Positions 51,311 through 59,501 of a stretch of DNA of 64,000 bases are shown one piece after another. How positions within the stretch are numbered: position 1 is the stretch's first letter; the number at the start of each line of letters is the position of its first letter. The notes beneath the pieces are model-generated. The model had not been told where the DNA came from, did not search any database, and saw only the letters and a list, made by a program, of their open reading frames with translations. The position numbers were made by a program, and so were the translations under genes. This DNA comes from CAWCGU01 sp963838095 (GTDB taxonomy: Bacteria; Actinomycetota; Thermoleophilia; Solirubrobacterales; 70-9): the NCBI GenBank assembly GCA_963838095.1, contig CAWIPO010000008.1:62001-126000 (forward strand), written 5' to 3'.

Positions 51311-52645
51311 TCACTGCTCCAAGCGTCTGCCGATGTCGCGGTCGAGCTGGCGGACCAGCTCCAGGGTGAAAGCGTGCGCGCGCTCGAGCGCCTCGGGGTC
51401 GAGTTTGCCCGGCGTGTCCGAGGGCAGGTGGTAGTTGGACGGCAAGATCTGCCCCGGTTCCAGGCACGTGATCGTGGTCGTGCGCCGGCGGGCGAGGCGG
51501 ACGGGCAGCGCGTCGGTGGCGAAGTCGCTGGCGAGCGGCTGCGCGCGGTAGCGGTTCTCGTCCTCGCTGTCTGCGTCGGCGATCGCCTGGCTCAGCTCGG
51601 CGAGGCGGCGGTCGAAGTCGTAGCGGACGATCGGGCCCTCGGCGACCTCGAAGCGAACGTCACCGCTGCCGACCGAGTCGAGGTTGATGAACCAGGTGTC
51701 CTCGGGATCGAGCTCGTCGCTGTGCGTGCGCAGGAAGGAGCGCATGCCCTGCATCAGGCACTCCTCGGCTCCGGTGAGCAGCACCCAGACCTCCAGGTTC
51801 TCCGGAGGCTCGGCGTCCAGCTTCGCGGCGAGCGAGATCGCGGTGGCGACGCCGGAGGCGTTGTCGTTGGCTCCGGGAACGGGGTCGGAGAGCTCGACGT
51901 CCACCAGCGCGAAGACGGCGACCACGAGGATCAGCGTGGGGGGGAGCTGGATCAGCGACAGCCAGTCGGCGTCGACGCCGGCCATGCGTGCGCCGAGCAC
52001 GGGCAGCAGCAGCGCCAGCGACCAGAACAGCGGGCGAAAGCCGCCGGTGGGGAAGGGGAGCAGCGAGTCGAGGCGGGCGAGCCGCGGGGCGCCGCGGAAG
52101 GCGAAGCCGGTGCGGGCGACGTCGTAGTGGGCGCTGATCACCAGCCGCGATTGCGCGCTGCCCCGGCGCCCGCGGGAGAGCACGTTTTGAGACGCGCGGC
52201 GGAAGAAGAGGCGGCGCAGGAGGTGGAAGCGGGAGTTGGCGTCGAGGTACATCGAGGTCGCCGCGATGAGTACGAGCACGAAGCCGACCGCGGGCGCGGC
52301 CAGCGAGACGAGGCTGCCGGCGACTCCGAGCGCGCAGTGGAGAGCGTGGACGAGCGCCCACTGCGGCTGCACGTAGGTGGACTCCACATGCGCGCGCCTG
52401 CCGGCCTCGCCCAGCCGCTCGACGAGGAAGTTCGCCGCCCGCCGCTCGGCATCGGTGCCGGGCAGCCGGCCCTCGATCGAGCACAGCCCCCGGATCAGCT
52501 CCATGCGCGCCTCGAGGTCCACGAGCGCGGGATTATCTCCGTAGAGCTCTCTAGTCGGCAGGCGGCCTGCCACCCCGCCGGCTGCGGACGCGATCAAGGT
52601 GCGCGTTCCGTCGTCCTGATAGCCCACTCTTGGCACGATATGCAT
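51311..52645 (-). CDS. Membrane-anchored M28 family aminopeptidase-like protein
   Basis: 444 residues. Zinc-peptidase M28 motifs in order: LVISAHYDVA (His, Asp), PGANDNASGVA (bridging Asp), LLTGAEECLMQGM (catalytic and metal Glu-Glu), FINLDSVGSGDV (Asp) and LPSNYHLPSDTPGKLD (His). Hydrophobic helices ALHCALGVAGSLVSLAAPAVGFVLVLIAATSMYL and LFWSLALLLPVLGARM, LPPTLILVVAVFALVDV interrupt the catalytic domain, so it is membrane-embedded. Substrate unknown. The true start may be up to about 40 codons further in. Confidence 0.85.
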   Translation of the reverse strand: MHIVPRVGYQDDGTRTLIASAAGGVAGRLPTRELYGDNPALVDLEARMELIRGLCSIEGRLPGTDAERRAANFLVERLGEAGRRAHVESTYVQPQWALVHALHCALGVAGSLVSLAAPAVGFVLVLIAATSMYLDANSRFHLLRRLFFRRASQNVLSRGRRGSAQSRLVISAHYDVARTGFAFRGAPRLARLDSLLPFPTGGFRPLFWSLALLLPVLGARMAGVDADWLSLIQLPPTLILVVAVFALVDVELSDPVPGANDNASGVATAISLAAKLDAEPPENLEVWVLLTGAEECLMQGMRSFLRTHSDELDPEDTWFINLDSVGSGDVRFEVAEGPIVRYDFDRRLAELSQAIADADSEDENRYRAQPLASDFATDALPVRLARRRTTTITCLEPGQILPSNYHLPSDTPGKLDPEALERAHAFTLELVRQLDRDIGRRLEQ

Positions 52646-52694
52646 GCCACAACGTGCGATCGCGCTCCTAGTCTCGTCACAATGCGAGAACCAA

Positions 52695-52777
52695 GCGGCG
52701 GTGGAGGAACGGCAGACTCGCGGCTCTCAAAAAGCCGTGCCCGCAAGGGCGTGTGGGTTCGAATCCCACCCGCCGCA
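52695..52777 (+). tRNA. tRNA-Leu (anticodon CAA)
   Basis: 83 bases. Acceptor GCGGCGG (52695-52701) pairs with CCGCCGC (52770-52776), and the discriminator is A. The anticodon loop CTCAAAA on stem CGGCT/AGCCG gives CAA. There is a long variable arm (class II), and the T-arm is GTGGG-TTCGAAT-CCCAC. No CCA is encoded. Confidence 0.93.
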
Positions 52778-52794
52778 TTCGTCGGAGACAATCG

Positions 52795-53571
52795 GTGACG
52801 CGTTCGGTCGCAGAGGTTGAGCGTGTGCTGGACCTCAGCTCAGGGGGCAAGAACTCGTGCGAGATCGCGCGGGTAACGGGCATCCCTCGCAGCACCATCG
52901 TCAACTGGCGTCATGGTCGGATTCCGCGGCATGAATCTGGTCGAGACGATTCCGGCATCCCGTGCCGCGGCTGCTCCGCCCCGCTTGAACTCCAAGGGGA
53001 AGCGGTTCGCGATTACGCGTACCTGCTGGGTCTGTATCTAGGAGATGGACACATCGTCGGCCATCCGCGGGGCGTGTTTCGTCTGTCGATCGCGCTTGAT
53101 CGGAGGTACCCCGACATCGTCAGCGGCTGCGTTGATGCGATGGCTTGCGTGATGCCCGCGAGTGTGGCATCGCTGTATCAGAGGCCGAAAGAGAATGTCG
53201 ATCTCGTCTACTCGTACTCAAAGCATTGGCCGTGTTTCTTTCCTCAGCACGGCCCAGGAAAGAAGCACGAGCGCCCAATAGTGCTGGCGGATTGGCAGCG
53301 CAATGCCGCCGACCGCCATCCCTGGAACGTGCTTAAGGGACTTATCCACTCGGACGGCTGCCGCTCCACCAATTCGATCAAGCACCCAAAGAAGATCTAT
53401 GTCTATCCGCGTTACACGTTTTCCAACCGCTCTGCCGATATTCGTGGGATCTTCTGCGAGTACTGCGACAGGGTCGGCGTCAGGTGGCGGCAGATGAACG
53501 AGTTCAACATCTCCGTTGCGCGGCGAGACTCAGTCGCGCTGATGGACCGCTACATCGGGCCGAAGTCGTAG
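52795..53571 (+). CDS. HTH-LAGLIDADG homing-endonuclease-like protein
   Basis: 258 residues from GTG 52795, beginning 17 bases after the tRNA-Leu gene. An N-terminal helix-turn-helix (NSCEIARVTGIPRSTIVNWRHG, residues 20-41) is followed by a CRGC half-knuckle and two LAGLIDADG-type helices: YLLGLYLGDGHI (77-87) and LKGLIHSDGC (180-189), each ending in the acidic residue that would bind metal. A conserved block HWPCFFPQHGPGKKHER lies between. Base composition is visibly less GC-rich than the neighbours. It resembles a family scattered through actinobacteria and could be a homing endonuclease or one domesticated as a DNA-binding regulator. Confidence 0.8.
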   Translation: MTRSVAEVERVLDLSSGGKNSCEIARVTGIPRSTIVNWRHGRIPRHESGRDDSGIPCRGCSAPLELQGEAVRDYAYLLGLYLGDGHIVGHPRGVFRLSIALDRRYPDIVSGCVDAMACVMPASVASLYQRPKENVDLVYSYSKHWPCFFPQHGPGKKHERPIVLADWQRNAADRHPWNVLKGLIHSDGCRSTNSIKHPKKIYVYPRYTFSNRSADIRGIFCEYCDRVGVRWRQMNEFNISVARRDSVALMDRYIGPKS

Positions 53572-53581
53572 CCTCGAATGC

Positions 53582-54262
53582 ATGTGCGGACGCTTCACGC
53601 TCAACGACACCAACCCGACCGTGCTGCGGCAGCGCTTCGCGCTGCCCGAATCGGTTGAGCTGGACGAGGAGCCGCGGTTCAACATCGCACCGACCGACCC
53701 GGTTCTCGCGATCCGGCGCGGGGAGGACGGGGTTCGAGACGCGGGGAGGCTGCGGTGGGGCCTGGTTCCCGGCCACTGGGCGACGAAGCGCTCCGGCCGG
53801 CCGCTGATCAACGCCCGGGCCGAATCGATCACGGAGCAGCCGGCATTTCGCGATGCGTTTCGGGAGCGGCGGTGCCTGATTCCCGCCGACGGCTTCTACG
53901 AGTGGCAGCTGACCGAGGACGGAAAGCAGCCGATGTGGATCAGCAGGGCGGATGAGGAGCTGTATGCGTTCGCCGGAATCTGGGCCGAGCTGGAACGCCA
54001 CGAGGAGACGATCCACAGCTGCGCGATCGTCACCTGCGCGCCGAACGAGCTGATCAGGCCGATCCACGACAGGATGCCGGTGATCCTCGCCCTCGACGCC
54101 GAGGAGGCGTGGCTTGAACCGGGGCTGGACGAGGACGAGTTGCTGGCGCTGCTTGTCCCGTTCGAGGACGCCGAGTTGGCGGCGCGGGAGGTCTCCGACG
54201 CGGTCAACAACGTTCGAGAGGACGGGCCGCACCTGCTCGAGCCGCCGCTGCGCCTGTTCTGA
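53582..54262 (+). CDS. SRAP-domain protein (YedK/HMCES family)
   Basis: 226 residues. It caps abasic sites in single-stranded DNA by covalent linkage of Cys2. The N-terminal MCGRFTL leaves the reactive cysteine after Met removal. NIAPT, LINARAESITEQPAFRDAFRERRCLIPADGFYEW (with the NARAES asparagine and DGFYEW glutamate region) and IHDRMPVIL (catalytic His) are all present. It follows the LAGLIDADG gene by 10 bases. Confidence 0.93.
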   Translation: MCGRFTLNDTNPTVLRQRFALPESVELDEEPRFNIAPTDPVLAIRRGEDGVRDAGRLRWGLVPGHWATKRSGRPLINARAESITEQPAFRDAFRERRCLIPADGFYEWQLTEDGKQPMWISRADEELYAFAGIWAELERHEETIHSCAIVTCAPNELIRPIHDRMPVILALDAEEAWLEPGLDEDELLALLVPFEDAELAAREVSDAVNNVREDGPHLLEPPLRLF

Positions 54263-54271
54263 GTCGGGGAG

Positions 54272-54808
54272 CTAGGCGGGCTGGGGGGCGAAGCCGTCGT
54301 CGGGCGCGTCATCGCCGCCGGGGTGGTACCCCTCGATCGGCCGCTCCTCCTCGACGTGCCAGTTCTGGTTGAAGGCGACCAGTGAGACGATGATCAGCAC
54401 CACCTGCACCGGGATCACGAGCAGCGTGAGCAGGCCGAGCAGGTCCTCGGGCAGCAGCGGCGACTCGAGCCCGTCCTTGTCGCGGGCGAACCAGCCGTCC
54501 GCGGATATCGTGGCGAAGATGATCATGATCACGGCGAGCGCGGCGCAAAGCGGCAGCACACCCCGCTGCCAGCGGAAGGCGACCATGAAGGCGAAGAAGA
54601 TGTAGAGCGCCGCCCAGAGGATCGTGATCCCGCCGACGTCGGGCCCCTGAAGCCGCTCCCAGCCGCCGATCGTGATCACCAGCAGCAGCCCCGCCGAGAC
54701 CAGGAGCACGAAGGCCACGAATGCCTTCGTCATCTGGCACTCCGTCTTCTCGCGGTTCGGCCGCCACAGCTCGTACCCCTCGCGAAGCTCCTCCGTCGGG
54801 AACGCCAT
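54272..54808 (-). CDS. Four-helix integral membrane protein
   Basis: 178 residues. A short cytoplasmic start (FPTEELREGYELWRPNREKTEC) precedes four predicted membrane helices: AFVAFVLLVSAGLLLVITIG, ITILWAALYIFFAFMVAF, VLPLCAALAVIMIIFATI and LLGLLTLLVIPVQVVLIIVSLVAF. The tail is acidic and Pro-rich. I see no family motif. Convergent with the SRAP gene. Confidence 0.75.
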   Translation of the reverse strand: MAFPTEELREGYELWRPNREKTECQMTKAFVAFVLLVSAGLLLVITIGGWERLQGPDVGGITILWAALYIFFAFMVAFRWQRGVLPLCAALAVIMIIFATISADGWFARDKDGLESPLLPEDLLGLLTLLVIPVQVVLIIVSLVAFNQNWHVEEERPIEGYHPGGDDAPDDGFAPQPA

Positions 54809-54910
54809 GCAGCAAGCATAGATTCTCCGGCGGCCTCGCGCTGCGGTTGATGCGATCTGGCGGACCTTGCATCAGCGCGGGGGGATCGACCTACAATCGG
54901 ACGCCCCCTC

Positions 54911-54994
54911 GCGGGCGTGGTGGAATTGGCATACACGCGAGCTTTAGGTGCTCGTGCTCGAAAGAGCTTGGGGGTTCGAATCCCTCCGCCCGCA
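54911..54994 (+). tRNA. tRNA-Leu (anticodon TAG)
   Basis: 84 bases. Acceptor GCGGGCG pairs with CGCCCGC (54987-54993), and the discriminator is A. The anticodon loop TTTAGGT on stem CGAGC/GCTCG gives TAG. There is a long variable arm (GTGCTCGAAAGAGCTT), and the D-arm GGTGGAATTGGCATACAC is typical of tRNA-Leu. Confidence 0.94.
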
Positions 54995-55021
54995 TGCCGT
55001 CGATAACCTGAAAAGCCCCTC

Positions 55022-55095
55022 GGGGCAGTGGCCAAATTGGATAAGGCACCGGCCTCCAAAGTCGGCGATTCCAGGTTCGAGCCCTGGCTGCCCCG
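55022..55095 (+). tRNA. tRNA-Trp (anticodon CCA)
   Basis: 74 bases. Acceptor GGGGCAG pairs with CTGCCCC (55088-55094), and the discriminator is G. The anticodon loop CTCCAAA on stem CCGGC/GTCGG reads CCA for UGG. The T-arm is CCAGG-TTCGAGC-CCTGG. Confidence 0.92.
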
Positions 55096-55131
55096 CTTCA
55101 GAACAGACGACGCTCAGCCGATGGCACGGTC

Positions 55132-55707
55132 ATGGTGCACAGCAGCAACAGCCAGGTACACAAGGTCACTGCCCTCGTTGTCTGCGGGGCGCTGGCGCTG
55201 CTCGCCTTCTTGGCACTGGCCGGGCTTGCGCAGCCGGCCATTGCCGCTTGTGAGAACCGCGGAGCGAATCCTGGGGCGATCACCACGGGGCAGGCGCAGA
55301 AGTCGGTCGTTTGCCTGATCAACGCGCAGCGCGAGGCCCATGGCCTCGACAGGCTGCACGCCAACCGCGATCTCAGGGCCGCCGCCCGCAGGCACTCGGC
55401 CTACATGCGGGACCACCGATGCTTCGACCACGTCTGCCCCGGCGAGCCGGGTGTCGCCGAGCGCCTGGACGACTACCTGAGCGGAGCCGGCACCTGGGGC
55501 TACGGCGAGAACATCGCCTGGGGCGAATCCGGGTACGGAACCCCGAAGCGGATCGTGCAGTCCTGGATGCGCAGCCAAGGCCACCGCGAGATCATCCTCA
55601 CCGCCGCGTTCGAGCACATCGGAGTGGGAGCCGTCTGGGGCAGCCCCTACTCGTCGAGCACGAACGCGGGCATCTACACCGCCGATTTCGGCTACGGCGG
55701 CGGCTGA
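55132..55707 (+). CDS. Secreted CAP-domain (YkwD-like) protein
   Basis: 191 residues with a signal peptide (VVCGALALLAFLALAGLAQPAIAA). The CAP fold shows VVCLINAQREAHGLDRLHANRDLRAAARRHSAYMRDHRCFDHVCPGE, WGYGENIAWGESGYGTPKRIVQSWMRSQGHREIILTAAFEHIGVGAVW, with conserved HxxxM, GENIAWG and SxGHRxxIL segments, and ends IYTADFGYGGG. Extracellular; bacterial CAP proteins have no settled activity. It lies between tRNA genes. Confidence 0.9.
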   Translation: MVHSSNSQVHKVTALVVCGALALLAFLALAGLAQPAIAACENRGANPGAITTGQAQKSVVCLINAQREAHGLDRLHANRDLRAAARRHSAYMRDHRCFDHVCPGEPGVAERLDDYLSGAGTWGYGENIAWGESGYGTPKRIVQSWMRSQGHREIILTAAFEHIGVGAVWGSPYSSSTNAGIYTADFGYGGG

Positions 55708-55753
55708 CGCCGACAAGACTCGCGGGGGCGCGCTCCTATACTCGGCGCCGAAT

Positions 55754-55826
55754 GCGGGCGAGGTGTAACTGGTTGCACGTCAGCCTTCCAAGCTGAAGGA
55801 AGCGGGTTCAAGCCCCGTCGCCCGCT
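55754..55826 (+). tRNA. tRNA-Gly (anticodon TCC)
   Basis: 73 bases. Acceptor GCGGGCG pairs with CGCCCGC (55819-55825), and the discriminator is T. The anticodon loop CTTCCAA on stem TCAGC/GCTGA gives TCC. The T-arm is GCGGG-TTCAAGC-CCCGT. Confidence 0.92.
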
Positions 55827-55866
55827 CTGCGGCCCACGATCAGTCGTAAGATCGTCGGGACACACT

Positions 55867-55940
55867 CGGGGCGTGGCGCAGTCTGGTAGCGCACTCGGCT
55901 GGGGGCCGAGCGGTCGCTGGTTCAAATCCAGTCGCCCCGA
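55867..55940 (+). tRNA. tRNA-Pro (anticodon GGG)
   Basis: 74 bases. Acceptor CGGGGCG pairs with CGCCCCG (55933-55939), and the discriminator is A. The anticodon loop CTGGGGG on stem CTCGG/CCGAG gives GGG. The D-arm TGGCGCAGTCTGGTAGCGCA is typical of tRNA-Pro. Confidence 0.93.
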
Positions 55941-56176
55941 TTCGCAGGAACCCGCTTCCGGAGCGGGATCTCGGGGGCCCGTCGGGCACTTTCCTCTTCG
56001 TCTGCGAGAGGCCCGTGGTACCGGCTAGGGCCTCGAGGAGCGCCGCGTACGGATGCTCACGCGGGCGGCTCACGTGGGCACGTGCCCCTCACGTCCTGCC
56101 CTCTGCCGATCAGCAGTTTGGGCGTGACCGCGCTGGGTGGTAGCGGGAAACGAATCCCGGCCCCGCGAGTAGGCCC
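55941..56176. other. Gene-free stretch after the tRNA group
   Basis: 236 bases between tRNA-Pro and the stop of the next minus-strand gene. It contains a few short GC-rich inverted repeats (for example CCCGCTTCCGGAGCGGG just after the tRNA, a likely terminator hairpin at about 55950-55966) and no credible coding region. Confidence 0.5.
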
Positions 56177-57811
56177 TCAGCATTCCTGCTCTGCCCGGGT
56201 GAGCGAGTCCCAGGCGCGGTCGAAGGAGAATGAGTTCTCGATTCGGAGCGTGCCGGGCGCGTCCGCGCGCACCTGAGTCCACTCTGCGTCACCGCTCACG
56301 CAGCCCTTGCCCTCCACAACGTGCCAGAACGCCGAGGAGTGGACGAGAACCCTGAAGGTCCCAGGCTGCCGAACCTCGAGGCTCACCGACTCTTGGTCCA
56401 TCGCGACGAGCTCGGCCTCGCCTCCGTCGTCGCTGGAGACCAGGGGCTCGGCGTCGGTCACTTCCCAGACCCGCCAATGCTCCGAGTCCCAGCGCAGCGC
56501 GAGGTAGTCGGGCACACCGCGGATCACGTCCGCCTCCGCCTCTGAATAGGTCCAGGGCTCGTCGTCGGATAGCGCCACGTAGCGGACCCCGTTCTCGAGC
56601 AGCCACTCGTGGTAGCGCTCTGGCGTCAGCTCCCCCTCGAAAAAGAGCGCGTTGCGCGCGCGGTCCATCTGGCGCATCCATCCGCGAGCGAGTGTGAACG
56701 CGGGCGCAACGTACGCGTTCTCCCAGCGGCCCTGGGTTTCGGGGATCTCGATCCGGGCCACGTCGCCGCCGTTCGCGCGCAGCCACTCGTTCAGCGGCTC
56801 GAAGTACGCCCGCTCGGCGGACGGCTCGTCACTCAGCTGAAGGCCGAGAATTACGTTGTCGAGCTGGCCCTGCAGGAATGCCGACCAGCCGAGCGCGGCG
56901 ATCGCGATCGCCCCCAGGCCGGCGAGCCGCCAGCGTTGCCCCGCCGCCAGCAGCTCATCGCGGTGCGCGAGCAGCACGCAGAGCAGCACGGGCCCGCCGA
57001 AGAACTGCCCGAGCCTGGCGACGTTGTCGCCCATCGGAGACTCGACAAGCACGAACAGTGTCGTCGCAAGGGTGTAGCCGACCAGCGCCACCCGGACACC
57101 GCGCTCCCCGGGGAGGCGCCAGGTGAGGGCCAGCGCCCCGAGACACCACAGCGGGACGGGGAGGTATGCGGCGAAGTCGTAGGGCTGATCGCCGGGCTCG
57201 TGGAAGACCGCGTTCAGCGCGAGCGCCGGCAGCAGCGCGGCCGCCGCCACCGCAAGGGCGGCGCCGCGGGAGGGACGCGAAACCCAGGCGACGACCAGCA
57301 CTGCGCCGCCGAGGAAGGCGCCGGCCAGCGGGCTGGCGAGGGTGCAGCAGAGCGCGAGGAGAGCGGCCGGCAGCCCGCGTTCGCGGGAGAGCGCGAAGAG
57401 CGCGGCGAGCCCGAAAGCGGCGCCCAGCGCAAAGGCGAGGTTCGCGTTCGCGTAGAGCAGCGCCGCGTTCACCGCGAACCACAGCGACCCCCACACGGCG
57501 CCCTCCCCCCAGCATCGCCGCACGATCAGGTCGAAGAAGAGCGTCGCGACAACGACCGACGCCGCGCCGACGGCCTGGAAGCTGGTCAGTGCGGCAAGCG
57601 GCGGGAACAGGACGCTGTAAGTGAGCGTGTAGTGGCCGCCGTACCAGCTCCCGTTCCAGATCCCGAACCCGATCCGGTCGAAAAGCTCGGCGCGGAACAC
57701 GTGTGCCGCGAGGTCATGGACCTGCGGGTTCCAGACGAGGAGCCCGGCGACGAGCAGCGCGCACAGCGCCGCGGGCCCGACTCGCCGCGCGAATGCCTGG
57801 GGCGAGGTCAA
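56177..57811 (-). CDS. Multi-pass membrane protein with extracytoplasmic C-terminal domain
   Basis: About 544 residues. Roughly ten hydrophobic helices fill the first 330 residues (LCALLVAGLLVWNPQVHDL, ALTSFQAVGAASVVVATLFFDLIV, LAFALGAAFGLAALFAL and others). A soluble part with repeated WEN/ERYHEWLLENGVRYVALSDDEPW, FEGELTPERYHEWL and VLVHSSAFWHVVEGKGC follows. The layout is that of GT-C-type or YfhO-like membrane glycosyltransferases, and GVRYVALSDDE recalls their C-terminal domain, but no catalytic motif is certain. TTG 57811 is a tentative start; an upstream TTG at 57943 would overlap the divergent gene. Confidence 0.65.
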   Translation of the reverse strand: MTSPQAFARRVGPAALCALLVAGLLVWNPQVHDLAAHVFRAELFDRIGFGIWNGSWYGGHYTLTYSVLFPPLAALTSFQAVGAASVVVATLFFDLIVRRCWGEGAVWGSLWFAVNAALLYANANLAFALGAAFGLAALFALSRERGLPAALLALCCTLASPLAGAFLGGAVLVVAWVSRPSRGAALAVAAAALLPALALNAVFHEPGDQPYDFAAYLPVPLWCLGALALTWRLPGERGVRVALVGYTLATTLFVLVESPMGDNVARLGQFFGGPVLLCVLLAHRDELLAAGQRWRLAGLGAIAIAALGWSAFLQGQLDNVILGLQLSDEPSAERAYFEPLNEWLRANGGDVARIEIPETQGRWENAYVAPAFTLARGWMRQMDRARNALFFEGELTPERYHEWLLENGVRYVALSDDEPWTYSEAEADVIRGVPDYLALRWDSEHWRVWEVTDAEPLVSSDDGGEAELVAMDQESVSLEVRQPGTFRVLVHSSAFWHVVEGKGCVSGDAEWTQVRADAPGTLRIENSFSFDRAWDSLTRAEQEC

Positions 57812-57942
57812 GGAGCGCTGATTGTGACGCGGCTGGCCAGGCGGTAGCCGGCTCAGCGGCGTTGCGCGACCTGGCGGCAAGCGCGGGGGCGAACGATCAG
57901 CAGTCGGGAACGGCCGTGCAACAACCACGTAAATTTCTGGCA

Positions 57943-58887
57943 ATGAATGTGGTCGAAGGGGTCACGGTCGACGCGCAGCCGACCGCCGAGCTCGCATATC
58001 CGCATTGGCCGATCATCCGCCGCGTCGTGCTGGTGGCGTATGTCGCAGCGCTGGGCGCCTATGTCGGCGTCTTTGGAGTTCCAGCCCAGCGCGAGCTGGT
58101 GATCGCGTGGGTGGTGGGAGGCCTCGCCTGCCTATCGCTCGGCCGCCCGGCACGCGAGATCGGCCAACTGCTGATCGACTGGTTGCCCATTGTCGCGGTC
58201 CTCGCCGTCTATGACCTCACGCGCGGCGCCGCCGACTCGCTCGGCATCGCGGTGCACGACCAGGCGTTGATCGACGTCGACCGCTTCCTCTTCCTCGGCC
58301 AGACACCGCCCGAGTGGCTGCAGGCGAACTTCTACGACCCAAACGCGCGCACCGTGCTGAACGTTGCTTTCACCCTGATCTACACGTCCTACTTCATCGT
58401 CCCGCTTGCCGTGGCGGGAGTGCTCTGGATTCGCGACCACGATGCCTTTCGCCGCTACATGCGCCGCTTCATCACCCTCGCCTTCGCTGCTGTTGTCACG
58501 TACATCCTGTTCCCGGCGGCGCCGCCGTGGATGGCCTCGGACATGGGTCTGATCGGCGACATCCAGCGCACGACCCCGTACGGCTGGGAGCTGATCGGCG
58601 GCGGCACAGCCGATCTCTTCGACAAGGGCCAGACCAGCGTCAACCTGGTCGCCGCCGTCCCCTCGCTTCACACCGCGATGACCGTCCTGGTGGCGATGTT
58701 CCTGTGGGGCCGCGTCCGCCCCTCGCTGCGTCCGCTCCTCGCCCTGTACCCCGTCGCGATGGGCTTCACCCTGATGGCGACCGGCGAGCATTGGGCCGTC
58801 GACCTCCTACTCGGCGTCCTGTATGCCGGGGTGGTGATGGCAGGATGGAACTGGTGGGAGCGCCGCCGGGTGGCGCAACCCGCCTAG
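57943..58887 (+). CDS. PAP2-superfamily membrane phosphatase/transferase
   Basis: 314 residues, about six membrane helices. The PAP2_3 (AUR1/inositol-phosphoryl transferase-like) catalytic motifs are present: AAVPSLHTAMTVLVAMF (PSLH) and TGEHWAVDLLLGVLY (H-x-x-x-D), with the histidines facing the outer side. It probably moves phosphate or phospho-alcohol groups on lipids. Its stop overlaps the convergent HdeD-like gene by 4 bases. Confidence 0.87.
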   Translation: MNVVEGVTVDAQPTAELAYPHWPIIRRVVLVAYVAALGAYVGVFGVPAQRELVIAWVVGGLACLSLGRPAREIGQLLIDWLPIVAVLAVYDLTRGAADSLGIAVHDQALIDVDRFLFLGQTPPEWLQANFYDPNARTVLNVAFTLIYTSYFIVPLAVAGVLWIRDHDAFRRYMRRFITLAFAAVVTYILFPAAPPWMASDMGLIGDIQRTTPYGWELIGGGTADLFDKGQTSVNLVAAVPSLHTAMTVLVAMFLWGRVRPSLRPLLALYPVAMGFTLMATGEHWAVDLLLGVLYAGVVMAGWNWWERRRVAQPA

Positions 58888-59501
58888 ACGTGAGTGGTTG
58901 ACGTGCTCGTGCGCGCGAACCGTCGGAGTCGGAGCGCGTGTACCAGGAGCAACGTTCCGCCGACGAGCCCCCACGCTGCTGCGAGGAAGCGGATCGACGT
59001 AGACGTCGAGTCCGACGTGAGGATCAGCGCGATTCCGAGTCCGACGTCGAGAGCCCCGACGAGCATGCTGGTCCGCCTGCGCGGCTCCTCGTCCGCGAGT
59101 TGGTCGTCGCGGAAGCCCCCAAGTATCCGCATCGCGCCCGTAGCGATCGCACCGGCCCCCAGGAGGTCGAGCAGGACGCCTGTGCTGATCACGTTCTCGA
59201 GCCGACTTCGGGCCAGTAGCGCCACCGCGGTGAGTGCTCCGATCCCGGCTGCCAGTGTCCCCAAGCGCCTGCCGGGTACCCCCGGGCTTCGCAGGACCCA
59301 CTGGATCGTGAGCACCGCGCCGAGCAGCCAGTACATGCCGATGAAGGTCGCAAGCCGCGATTGGCCGGCGCCGGCCACCAGCAAGGCTCCGCCCAAACAC
59401 AGCGCAACGAGGCCGCGGACGAACGTCAGCCACCAACCCCGGGCTGAGGCGTTGGTCCGCTCGCCTATAGCGGCTGAATAACTGCCGCTTTGCATGGCCA
59501 C
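58884..59501 (-). CDS. HdeD/DUF308-family membrane protein
   Basis: 205 residues with six predicted membrane helices in two similar halves: WLTFVRGLVALCLGGALLVAG, FIGMYWLLGAVLTIQWVLR, GTLAAGIGALTAVALL, then MLVGALDVGLGIALILTSD and FLAAAWGLVGGTLLLVHALRL. This is the DUF308/HdeD fold, linked to acid or envelope stress in other bacteria. GTG 59501 (or ATG 59495) starts directly after the stop of the phosphoesterase gene, so the two are co-transcribed. Confidence 0.8.
   Translation of the reverse strand: MAMQSGSYSAAIGERTNASARGWWLTFVRGLVALCLGGALLVAGAGQSRLATFIGMYWLLGAVLTIQWVLRSPGVPGRRLGTLAAGIGALTAVALLARSRLENVISTGVLLDLLGAGAIATGAMRILGGFRDDQLADEEPRRRTSMLVGALDVGLGIALILTSDSTSTSIRFLAAAWGLVGGTLLLVHALRLRRFARTSTSTTHV

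Noticed and set aside
55022..55095. Reading this tRNA as Arg (CCT) because of the CCTCC stretch
   Set aside because: With the stem CCGGC/GTCGG the 7-base loop CTCCAAA places CCA at the anticodon, giving Trp.
52695..55940. An integrative element bounded by the tRNA genes
   Set aside because: No integrase, no repeated tRNA 3' end and no phage or plasmid genes; the intervening genes (SRAP, membrane protein, CAP) look chromosomal.
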